A stretch of 64,000 nt of DNA from positions 1,116,001-1,180,000 of the forward strand of contig OY752140.1 of the NCBI GenBank assembly GCA_963573315.1. The letters run 5' to 3'. This document shows positions 44,447-54,535 of this stretch, piece after piece. The notes under the pieces were generated by a model. It was not told the DNA's origin. It was given only the letters and a program-made list of their open reading frames with translations, and did no database searches. Position 1 is the stretch's first letter. Every line of letters starts with the position of its first letter. Source of the DNA: Entomortierella parvispora. Lineage: Eukaryota; Mortierellomycota; Mortierellomycetes; Mortierellales; Mortierellaceae. The position numbers were made by a program, and so were the translations under genes.

Positions 44447-47377
44447 CTATTTCTCACGGTGAGAAGAATGTCGGGCCGATTGCATACTCTGATCCGCATC
44501 GTCTTGGTCGTCGCCTTCAAAGCCATAGCCCTCTTCTTCTTCCTCCTCATCCTCTTCCTCCTTGTATTGTTCCTCGTCCTGACTCCCACGACTTTGACCC
44601 ATGGATCCTCCATGCGTGGTGTAAAGCCCCGTACTGCTCTGTATCCCCACATCCTCCACAGGGGTCAAAGTCGAGGTCGATGGAACAAAGGACGATTCTG
44701 CCAAACTACCTTCCTTCAGCTGGGCTGTGGTCACAGCTGTAGAGCCCGCAGCAGGATTAGCCGTTGCTGCTGCAGTAGTGGTTGTAGTCATTGTTGAAGT
44801 CGTCGTTGTGGCCATTGCTGCAGCAGCAAAAGCAGCCATCCCTGCCTCCGTCTCCTCAAACGGCACCAATGGGTCCAAGATTGTCAATTCTTCGGGCAAT
44901 GGCAACCCATTCTCGATCACCAACGACTCCAAAGCCCGGAATCGCTTCCAGACCTCCCGGTTCTCGTCCTGAAGAACGGCCAACTGGGTCTTTGTTTGGT
45001 CCAGTTCCAAAACACGTTGCTCCATATTCTTGATATAAGCCTTTCTCCGGTTCCGGAACGTTCTCTGGGCCGCACGGTTCTGAGCCGCCCGTCGTGGATG
45101 CGTCACGTTCCCCGTCAAGGCAGTAGAAGAAGACGTCGCGGCCACTGGTTGAGAGGTGGACAAAGAAGAGGCTTCTGTCGCCGATGCTTTGGCTCTCTTG
45201 CTCGCTCTTTTGGGAACCGTCGATGAAGGATCTGTAACAGCGACGCGCTTCGTACCAACAGAAGATCGAGACGTTGTTCCTTCAGTAAGAGTCATCATTG
45301 TCGTTGTCCTAGTGGCTGCGGTCTTTTCGTCTTGGCCCTGCAGGCTTCCAGAACCTGAGGCAGCCGCAGCTATGGACACTGCGGCAGAAGCTTTTGTCGT
45401 CCGAGTGGCTCTAGGGGGTTTTGCCTGGTCTGATCTGGACAGTGTCACTGTGGTCGTCATTGCCATTGCTGCTGAGACGGATCTATTGGTGGAAGAAGAA
45501 GAGGCACCAGAGGATTTCCTCCTCGACGTCTTGACGGGGGAAGACGGGACGACGGACCTTGAGGAGGAGCTCAGGGAGGACGGGGCGATGCTGGTTGCAC
45601 CTGGCGTCAACCCACTGGCGATGGGGTCTGTCGAATGATGGCGTGGATGTGAATGAGAATGAGGGTGAGGATGGCCTCCTGCGACTGCAGCGACCAGGTC
45701 AGAGGTCAAGGAAGGAAGAAGAGGAGCTGGCGGTGGTTGCTGCTGCTGATGAAAGATCGAGCTTGTGTAATCCGAGCCAAATCCCAGCTTGGACGACAGA
45801 GGTTGCACCATCCCCGAAGAGGGGCTGTGGATCCCCGAGTCATGTCGCTGTCGCTTGGGTGAGGCTGGATGGTGAAGAGCCGAAGGTCCTGCCCCTGCTC
45901 CACTTGCACCACCACCTCCAGCCCCACCAGCAATGACGGACGAGTAAGTCTGTTGGGCTGCTTGAGCGGCCTGAAAAGGATATTGTCGGTGATATTGCAG
46001 TTGCTGCTGCTGTTGTTGTTGTTGCTGTTGCTGTTGTTGCTGAGTTGATCTGCTATGGGAACCAATCATGGTTGAGTCATCCTTCGGAACAGCCGAGGTC
46101 GAAGAAGAGGAAGGAGGAGGAGGGTATAGGTACGAGAGCGCAGAGGACGGCGAGGCATGGACCATGAGAGCCGATGAAGATGAGGCAGAGCTAGAAGAGC
46201 CCGAGGTGACAGGAATGGAGACGGACAAGGGCATCGACATTGATATGGCCGAGGAGATGGCTGGCCGGCCCGGTGTTGTGGGCACAGAATCATAGAGGAG
46301 ATGCTGGTGTTGTTGTTGTTGTTGCTGTTGATGGTATTGCTGATACTGTTCATGTTGCTGCCCAAAGGCTCGTTGCTGTTCATGTTGAAGTCGCATTTCG
46401 TTTTGTTGCCGTTGGTGTATGAGCGACATGTCATTAAAAGGAAGGATACGCTGTTGCTGCTGCTGCTGCAGCTGCTGTTGGTGTTGTTGAGGGGAAAGGC
46501 CGTGAGGCGACCGCTGCGACTGCAGGACATGTTGCGTCGGAGTAGGTGGTGTCGGTTGTTGAGGAACCGAGGACGCATGGAGATCAAAGGAAGAGTACAC
46601 CAGATAGTCCACATGTGGGTTTTGGGCACTGTTTTCGGCCTTGGCCACTGGGTAAGACGGCGAGGAAGGAGCGCTGACAACCATCGGCGAGACCACCATT
46701 GAGAAGTGCATGTTCTGTTGCTGAGGCGACAGGGCTACCTGTGAAGGGGATGGGTGTGGCTGAGGAGAGTGGTGAGGATACGTTGGGTAAGGATGCTGCT
46801 GAGCAGATCGAGGTTGAGACTGGACAGGGTATTGGAGAGACCGTTGACGACGAGGCTGCTCGGGGGAGAGACGATATGATGCAGGCTGTGGTTGAGGAGG
46901 GAACGAAGGATGAGCGATATGGTGGTACTGGTAGTGATGAGGTTGAGGTTGTGGAGGCGGTTGTGTTGGGTAGTGCGGCTGTGGCTGTGGGTGTGAGTGT
47001 GAGTGTGAGTGGTGTGGGTGTGGGTGAGACTGAGTGTGTGGATGCTGTTGCAAGTGGGAAGGATGGGAAGAGTGCAAGAGAGAAGAAGAAGAAGAGGAGG
47101 AAGGTGCGAGCAGCTGGTGCTGGTACTCTTGCTGGATGGGCGACGACGGTGCTGACGCCATGAAGTGCTCCAGGTGTGGGTGCTGTTGCTGCTGGGCCTG
47201 CGGTGGATGGTGATGATGTTGCTGGTCATGGTGCTGCTGTTGCTGTTGCTGTTGCTGAATCATCTTGGCCACGCTCTCGTCCAGCTGCTGCTGCTGCTGC
47301 TGCTGCTGTTGCTGGGTCGGGTTCGTGACATCAAAGTACTCGTTATTGTTCGGAAACACCATGACGTTCTGGAGCAT
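44447..47377 (-). CDS. Gln/His/Ser-rich bZIP transcription factor, Yap-like (976 aa)
   Basis: Single open frame on the minus strand, 976 residues. The basic region starts at R762 with RRAAQNRAAQRTFRNRRKAY, containing the Yap/Pap1-family pattern NxxAQxxFR. It is followed by a leucine-zipper-like coiled coil (MEQRVLELDQTKTQLAVLQ, then FRALESLVIENGLPL) to about 815. Yap proteins bind TTAC-type sites and control oxidative, metal or osmotic stress genes. The Cys-rich redox domains of Yap1/Pap1 are not seen; the C-terminus is Ala/Thr-rich then strongly acidic, so redox control by disulphides is not supported. The N-terminal 700 residues are dominated by polyQ, His/Pro and Ser runs. A TATA-like box on this strand at 49046-49051 and a GTAAGTAAG donor-like site near 48714-48722 suggest a spliced 5' leader of about 1.6 kb. 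Confidence 0.9.
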   Translation of the reverse strand: MLQNVMVFPNNNEYFDVTNPTQQQQQQQQQQLDESVAKMIQQQQQQQQHHDQQHHHHPPQAQQQQHPHLEHFMASAPSSPIQQEYQHQLLAPSSSSSSSLLHSSHPSHLQQHPHTQSHPHPHHSHSHSHPQPQPHYPTQPPPQPQPHHYQYHHIAHPSFPPQPQPASYRLSPEQPRRQRSLQYPVQSQPRSAQQHPYPTYPHHSPQPHPSPSQVALSPQQQNMHFSMVVSPMVVSAPSSPSYPVAKAENSAQNPHVDYLVYSSFDLHASSVPQQPTPPTPTQHVLQSQRSPHGLSPQQHQQQLQQQQQQRILPFNDMSLIHQRQQNEMRLQHEQQRAFGQQHEQYQQYHQQQQQQQHQHLLYDSVPTTPGRPAISSAISMSMPLSVSIPVTSGSSSSASSSSALMVHASPSSALSYLYPPPPSSSSTSAVPKDDSTMIGSHSRSTQQQQQQQQQQQQQQLQYHRQYPFQAAQAAQQTYSSVIAGGAGGGGASGAGAGPSALHHPASPKRQRHDSGIHSPSSGMVQPLSSKLGFGSDYTSSIFHQQQQPPPAPLLPSLTSDLVAAVAGGHPHPHSHSHPRHHSTDPIASGLTPGATSIAPSSLSSSSRSVVPSSPVKTSRRKSSGASSSSTNRSVSAAMAMTTTVTLSRSDQAKPPRATRTTKASAAVSIAAAASGSGSLQGQDEKTAATRTTTMMTLTEGTTSRSSVGTKRVAVTDPSSTVPKRASKRAKASATEASSLSTSQPVAATSSSTALTGNVTHPRRAAQNRAAQRTFRNRRKAYIKNMEQRVLELDQTKTQLAVLQDENREVWKRFRALESLVIENGLPLPEELTILDPLVPFEETEAGMAAFAAAAMATTTTSTMTTTTTAAATANPAAGSTAVTTAQLKEGSLAESSFVPSTSTLTPVEDVGIQSSTGLYTTHGGSMGQSRGSQDEEQYKEEEDEEEEEEGYGFEGDDQDDADQSMQSARHSSHREK

Positions 47378-47848
47378 ACGATAGTTGTGAATAAATGATC
47401 AAAGAGATGATTCAAGCCTCCTGCTCTATCACTCTTTTCCACTGAGGACAGGAGTGCGTGTCCGATCCGATCGGATGCCAAAGGGTTGGCTGCTGGTCTC
47501 GACTGCAGAGTTGCTCTCACTGTTCAGGTTTCGCGATAAAGTTGACTTTCCCTGGAGGAAACGAAGAACAGTCTGTGTTCCGAGTTGAAACGCGAAAGGG
47601 CGAAGTGCAGTCAATGAATGGTGGAGGATGAACACAGAAGCAATCAATCGGGCCAAATAAGATGAGCGGGAAAGAAGAGGGCGGGAAAAGGGGGGGCAGG
47701 TGGATTGGCGATCTAGGTGCAAGAAGAGAAGGGAGGAGGAAAGCCAAATGTCAATTAGTGAACGGGGTCAATGAGTCCATCCACAAGTCGCTTTCGGCGT
47801 ATTTGGCGTGCTTGGGAGGAACGAGTGGAGGGAGATTCACAATAATAA

Positions 47849-47852
<4 letters not shown>

Positions 47853-47884
<32 letters not shown>
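47853..47884. repeat. (AG)16 microsatellite
   Basis: Sixteen perfect AG units about 475 bases upstream of the bZIP start codon. On the bZIP strand this is a CT tract, likely in its leader or leader intron. Confidence 0.9.
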
Positions 47885-47885
<1 letters not shown>

Positions 47886-49045
47886 ACAGCTCAGTTTGAT
47901 GCCGCGGTAGGCGGCGTGAACGTAAGCAATGGGAAGGGTTGGATCATGAAAAGATTGGTGGGCCAGCCAAGAACTGGACTCACTCAAAGGGGGAAAGGAA
48001 AAATTCATGGCAGGTGATTGCAGGGTCGCCCTTGGCCGCAGGGAACAGCCATGTGCAAAGAGTCATCGAGTCATCAAGAAGCTCTCCGTCCCGAGGGCTG
48101 TAATTTGTCGATTGGACTACCAGGAAGGGCGCACACACCTGCACTACACCAATTACGCGGATTGACCGTTGGAAAGAACGAGAAGGGAAGAAAGGCGAGT
48201 GGTCGAGATAGGTGGGACCAGATTGTGAGCCGCGAAGCGAGACAGAGAACAGACAGAGAGAGGAGATGAGAAGAGGGAGAAAGAGAAAGGGAAAGAGTGT
48301 GGGTGGGGTACTCGACTACGGCGGTGAGCAAATGGAGAAGGGTCGGGGGGGGGAGGGAGGTGGGGCTTGAGTAAGCGGCGCTCATTTGCATGTTGTCCAG
48401 AAAACATTGGGTCATCAGCACAGTCAGCACAGGGTTCCCTGACACCAGGTAGCCCATCACTCATCCCACCAGGTTTTCAGGCGACCAGAGTTTTGTCATC
48501 CGCTCGCCGTCTGTAACTTTGTCTGCTCCACCCTGTCTGCACGCGGACAAAGATCGAAGAAGGGGTTCGCTACAAACGTCGCGATGCACCTGCTTCTGAT
48601 CAGAAGGGAAAGAGCGCGAGGAGCACTGAGCAACAAGCGCGCTATGTGCTCACCGATCATCTCGGGCCATCGTTTGAGCATGGTTGACGCTCTTTGACAT
48701 GTCAGCGAGCTGCTTACTTACTTGTCGATCCAGGGTATGGTTTCCGCGGCAAAAAAATATAATAAAAATCGTAAATTAGGGTGACAGGGACAGTGATACA
48801 GGGTGCAATTGACTCTGCTGTCCGAATGTCGGTAATTGTTGTTTGTTGTTGGTGTTTGAGGTGTGGATTGTTGGACAAGGATCGGGTGAGGGGAAGCCAA
48901 ACACAACGACGAAAGTGACGAGAGAATGTTGGAGAATGAGAGAGCGAGATATGTAGAAGCAGAAAAAACAACGACTGCAGAAACAGCAACTGAGAAAGAG
49001 AAAAAGACAAAAAGGGTTTGGCGGGTAGGTGTGCGCCGGTGTGCA

Positions 49046-49051
49046 TTTATA
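49046..49051 (-). promoter_or_regulatory. TATA-like box facing the bZIP gene
   Basis: Reads CATATAAATGC on the minus strand. It is followed downstream by a pyrimidine-rich leader-like stretch and a GTAAGTAAG donor-like site (48714-48722). Probable start region of the bZIP transcript. Confidence 0.4.
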
Positions 49052-49365
49052 TGTTTCTGGGCAAGGTGTCTACTCCTCCTGCCCTTTGTCCGCATCTCCC
49101 CCCGTCAGGTCGCAACGAGAACGAGTCGTTTTAATATAATAACGACGGTAGTCTGTTCCTTTGGAGCTGTGTCTCCACTGCATTCAACACTGCCCTCTTG
49201 CACAGACTCAATTGAATTCCATTGAATGGAAGCACAGACAGCGCGTGAAAACTGAAAAAACGACCCGCATCAAAGGGTTCACTTCTCCGCCTCTGTGTCC
49301 TCTTTGTCCCTTTTTTTTTTTTACTGCTTCCCTTCCACCACACAACTTTACATCTCAATCCGACC

Positions 49366-49373
49366 TATAAATA
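49366..49373 (+). promoter_or_regulatory. TATA-like box facing the WNK side
   Basis: TATAAATA on +, followed by a pyrimidine-rich stretch and a GTAAGT donor-like site near 49530. No coding sequence follows for 5 kb, so this would start either a very long WNK leader or a separate non-coding transcript. Confidence 0.4.
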
Positions 49374-52300
49374 ATAAGAGCCCTTTTATCCAACTCAATA
49401 CTGTAGCTGATTTCATTCAATCCCTCACCGTCCTCAACTTCTCCTTCCGCAACCAGCTCTCTCTTCTCCGTAGAAAACCGTTAGACACTCCTCTCGTCTT
49501 TCTCTCTGACTCTGACTCTGACTCTGTGTGTAAGTGTGTGTGTGTGTATGGAAACAAGGTCGCGTCCCTGCCCTATTTCTGGCCCCTCCTGGTTTTTTTT
49601 GTAGGGTGCAAGGGTCTCTTGCTTCTGATCCCTCAAGGATATTGTGAGAGAACATCCGTTGCGAACCCTTTTCTGCTCCTTCTTCTCTCTCTCCTAGCCT
49701 CCTCTCCACCCTGCCAGGATGCCAGGAATGTCACTCCGTCCACTCATTGAACCGTTCATTTCCCAGCGGCGAACGAATAAAAGAGAGACCGGGGATGAAT
49801 TGATGAGGCGACACGCGCACCCCCATATGCTTCCCTTTGGGAGGAGGCGGCAGTAGGGAAGTGTTCCATCTCCAAAAAAAAAAAAAAAACAGCGTGTTGT
49901 TGACAATTCTCGCACCACCGCCATTTTTGTCTTGGTTCCTCGACAAGAATGTCGGTTCACTGTCGACTTCTGCATGCAAGCAAACACGCCTCCACTGGTC
50001 ACTAACCTGGATGTACTTTTCAAAGTACCTTTGTCTACCTTCAGGCCGACGAACCACATGCAGGCGAGGGTTGTCCTTGCTGGAAATGAAAACAAATCAA
50101 GAAGCGACCAAACAGTTGGTGTGGCCAGTCGCAGGACGACCCCGACAGGCGAGTGCCCTGCTTTTTGTCTCTGTTTCCCGAAGGGAGCCGTCTGTGCAGA
50201 AGAGGCGACCACAGAGGGTATCGTGTACTGATACCGCCAATGACCTTGATCTGTTTTTTCTCTCCTCTGACCACCAACGAGCATCATCCCCGTCACCTTT
50301 CCACATGCTCATTCATGCTGGCTGTCTTCTCAAAAGTCCCTTTGGTTTTTGGTCTCGCCACTTCGCCTCTTTGCTTTTGCCAAGAACAGGTTGATACGTT
50401 CTTGGTCAAGTTCAATTGTTCTTCGCCTGCATCTTGACATAACATATTTTCCAGTTGAGGACCACTTCTCGATAATAGTATTCACCACCCCCCATTCTAT
50501 CAAGGACTAGAAAAAAAGAAACAGTAACCTTCGACAATGTTTCCTCCTCACCTTCCTGCTCTTCCATTCCAATCTGCCTTCATTTCTACTCCAAAGAAAA
50601 AAAAATGGGAAAAGGGATCGGCAGTTGCAAAATGTCGTAGGTGTGGTTTGTTGCGAAACTGGTTTTTTTTTCTTCCCTCTTGTCCTTTTCCATGTCAAGT
50701 TGCGCCCGATCCAATCCTTCCTCTCCCTTTGTTTCTTCTCTCGATTGCCGACTCCCATGTATCATGGGTTGCTAGTTTCCATTCGACCGGGATAACGACC
50801 TTGTGTTCACAAAGGCACGGAGTCGAGGGAAAAAGAAAAAAAGAAGTAGTGCCCCTAAACCATGTGCGTACGAAGAACCCCTCCTGATTATCTTTTTCTG
50901 TTCTTTGCAAGGAAAAAATGATGGGTACAAGACAGTTCCCTTTTGCGTTTTCAAACATCACAGTTTCCTACCATTTTGATAGTCGATTGTTCCATGACGT
51001 GCCCAGACTCTATCTTTTTAGCCATTGACCCCCTTCCCTGCTTTGTCCCCTTCTTGCCCGTTCGCTCTCTTTCCGTGGTCAATTTTGCCCATATCGTTTT
51101 CCCGCGCAGATCGGGCAATTAGAACGGCTCTATCATCACAAACACAAGGAAAGATCTGCGAGGTCGCAACATTAAATTGCAGGGTTACATAGTTTTCCTT
51201 CTCCAATCCAGGTAGACGTGTCTCCTTTTCCACTCTCATCAATGGGACTCAAACATGGTCTTCTCTCTGTCCCCGCCAAAACCTTCTCCAAGTCCGTTAG
51301 AGAGCAGATAGGGGTCAACACAACTTGGGGAAGTCGGGTAGTCGACTGTCCCCGGTGCAAATGTGCCATTGTAATGCGGAGGAAAAAGAGGGGGCAAGAG
51401 GAGGCGAGAGGAGGCAGAGAAGAGGGGTTCAAATGCTCAAGGAGAGGGTCAAACCCTGCGAGAAAGAACAAGAGAGCGAAAGAGCGAAAGAGAGAATCTG
51501 TTCTTGTTGTCCTGGCCAAGTGACCCTCATTGCTCCTTCCTCTCCTCTCCTGTCCCTTCTTCTCCTCTCTTTTCTCTTCTCCTCTCTCTCTCTCTCGTTC
51601 TCTCTGCCGGTCGTTCACATCTCGCTCCTGTCTCGGATCTTCTCTTTAGTCTCTTTATCTCTCAGGCTCTTCGCCACCTTCTCCCCTAATATATTTTTTT
51701 CGCGCTATTCTTCCTTCTGTGGTATCCTCTCCCTCTGTTCTGGCCCTCCTTGCATAGCCTTAGGGCGATGGGGACATGTTTGAGGTCTATTTTCTAACTG
51801 TTGGAACGTCTTCCGGGAGACAGCATTGTCAACAGATCCCCACCTACCTCTCAAGTTTTCTATCATGTTGTGTCCTTGCACGCACACGCGATTCCGCCCC
51901 TCCTTTCACATACAGACACACACACGCTCTCCCTCTCTCTCCCTCTCTGTACCTCTCTCTACCTCTCTCCCTCCTCCCCTCTTCACTGCCTTCTCCGTAT
52001 TTGTCCCTTGTTCATTTTCGTGGTTATTCTATCTATTTCATTCAGCTACTGCAAAGAAACGAGGATCCTCACGTCAGAGGACCCTGAATGGTCGTGCAGT
52101 CCACTACTGTCTTTTTGAAGGAAAAAAAAAGAATGCGTTTAGAAATGTAAGGGTGACGGAGAAGAGGCTAGGGAGGTGCCTATGAATTATATAGTCTGCA
52201 ATTGTGATACTATTCATTCTTATTTTTCTGTGTTGCTAGTCTACTTTTGCTGCCGGTTACTTACTGTTCAAAAAGACCGGGGCGGAGTCATGCAGGGGGG

Positions 52301-54488
52301 TGATCCGAGGGAATGCAATGAACCTGGCATGACCTTCTTTTGCAGCCCTCAAAGAGAGAGCAAGGTGAAGGTATGAATAGGCCTTCTCCTACCTACGGGA
52401 AAGTTTTTTTATATTTTTTAGATGAGATGAAAATGGTGAAGAATGAAGAAAGTGTTAGAGATGTAGAAAGAGAAAGAGGAGAAGGGAGGGGGAAAAAGGG
52501 AAAGATCGAGATCATTTGGTAATCAAAGATCAAATCGAGTGTGTTCGATTAGCCAAAATAAAAGCTCAGGAACACAGAGGAAATGTCCCACAAACGAACG
52601 TCGTCCAGAGAAAAAAACAAAGAGATCGACCATTGTTTGTCCCTTGCGTCGTTTAAGGAGAGCTTGAACGTTGTATCCAACGTTCCTCTGTTGAACTCTG
52701 TCGGTGGAGGAGAAAAGGCGTTCAGGTAAGCAAAATGGGGATGCACGTGGCTGTTAGAAGGGTGATGAAAGTTAGGGGAGGGGGGGGTTCTTCAAAGGTA
52801 CGATTGCCAAGACTGCGAAGAGGTCTCTGCTTACGCTCTTCTGGTTGCCAAGTCTCTGATCTGTCGTTGTTGGGGTCAACAGTTGTCAACAGTGGTTAGG
52901 GAGCATGCTGTTTAAAGCAATGTTGACGCCTTGAAGCGCTTTCCAGCTTGAGGGATGGGGGACGCGGCCAATTCGGCCTTTACTCCATTCCACTAAACCA
53001 GTAGATGTTGTCGAGATCATGAGGTATGAGAGGACCCTGTCTCAGAGACGTTTACGCGGTGCCGGCATTCGAGGTGAATAAGGAGTTCTATGTCCTATGT
53101 CCTTTAGTTCTTGTATTTGTGCAACAACGACCCCAATTGGTAGTAAAACAGAAACTTCTGAGGCCAGGAGGCGCTTCGGCCGCGGGCTTGAAGAATTTTT
53201 ATTTTTTGTTTTGGACATATGGAGTTGGAGTCTGTGCCACAGTGCGTGTTTGTTTGTTGAGAGAGGGCGATCCGGACATGGACATGTGCATTCTCGTATG
53301 TATCCCACCCTCAATTGTCCGCCCGATTGTTCGAATTGTTTGTCGCTTTCTTGCCATTTGTTTCAGGTGAGGAATTGACTTTTTTTATGCGGCAAGGCGT
53401 GGGATTGCGGCACAACAAGAGTGTCCTCAGACTCTTTGGAGGACTAGAACTCTAGCTCCCGCATCACACTGTATGGTCTTTCTTTCTTTCTACTGGAAAA
53501 CCTGTTGAGATTGGCCCCTGGATGTTTGTTGAATGCGTGGTTGCAAGTCAAAGGAATGTGAACAGGAGGTCCCCTCTTTCTTTTCTCCAACCAAAACACA
53601 TCCTTTCTCACTCTCGAATTCCCAAGATCAGTCATTGCTTTCCTCTCCCTCTGCTTCCTTCCTTCTCTCTGCCGATATTTGTCAGTGTTCGCCCAACTCT
53701 CTTTCTTCTCTCTTTGCTCTCCTCTCTCTCCTCTCTGTCTGTGCGTGTGTTTGAGGTGTTCCAACTTGGAGTGAACAAAATACCGAGCTGCACGATATCG
53801 CCCATGTTCGCGTCGAGGGTCACGTGTAGTTGTTGCAGTGCCCTTCCCAGTGTCAACTTTGGACTTTGCCTTGCAGCACATCCAAGCGAGAAGGTGTTGG
53901 GTCACCCTGGACCCTGTGCTCCGACTCTTCTGGTGTTCCCTGTGGTGTTGGAGAAGGAAGTACAGTACAGGAAGGAAGTGTACAGGAAGAAAGTACTCCT
54001 GGTTCGGGCGCCCTGGCTCTTGTGTGGTCAGACAAGGTGGGCAACCAACCAAAGGCAAAGGAGGTGTGCAGGCAGGCAGGCAGGCGGACAGACAGGCAGA
54101 CCGGCAGCACACAGAAAGTCAAAAGCAAAAAAAGAAGGCAAAGAATCAACAGCACGTGACCAGCAGGCGCGCAACTTTCTCTAATTGCTTGCAGGCGGCA
54201 GCCATCCTTCCTCTAATTGCTCGCCATGCTCCGTCCGCACGAGCGAGGTGCAACAACAATCAATAATTGTGCTGGCCAAGGAGACGGGCAGCAGCAACGG
54301 CACACAACAACAACAACAACATCAAAAGGATGCATGTGTCTCTCCTTCTTCTTGCCGTGATCCGCTTCTCCCCTCTCCTCCTCCTCCTTCTTCATTCCAC
54401 CGTTGCCCTCCTTCCCATCCACACCGCCTGTCCATCTCGCTGAATTCTTGAATTTGGCTTTGCCTCCCTTTCTTGCTTCTTTTTTTTT

Positions 54489-54492
<4 letters not shown>

Positions 54493-54519
<27 letters not shown>
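54493..54519. repeat. T27 homopolymer beside the WNK start codon
   Basis: Twenty-seven T ending 16 bases before the ATG at 54536, preceded by a shorter T8-GT-T-C stretch. Confidence 0.9.
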
Positions 54520-54520
<1 letters not shown>

Positions 54521-54535
54521 CCATCCGACTCGACC

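Larger units (their letters stand above)
47378..54535. other. 7.2-kb non-coding interval between divergent bZIP and WNK genes
   Basis: The longest gene-free stretch in the window. It contains an (AG)16 tract, two outward-facing TATA-like boxes (49046 and 49366), many pyrimidine blocks and microsatellites (CTGACT and GT near 49505-49550; GCAG/GACA near 54069-54110), an A16 run (49874-49889) and a T27 run beside the WNK start. Open frames here show no domains, no conserved motifs and biased low-complexity composition. Confidence 0.65.

Noticed and set aside
53444-54112. 222-codon minus-strand open frame in the 7.2-kb gap
   Set aside because: It is built from microsatellite-like sequence, gives Cys/Ala and Arg/Glu runs without motifs, and overlaps equally long frames on the other strand.
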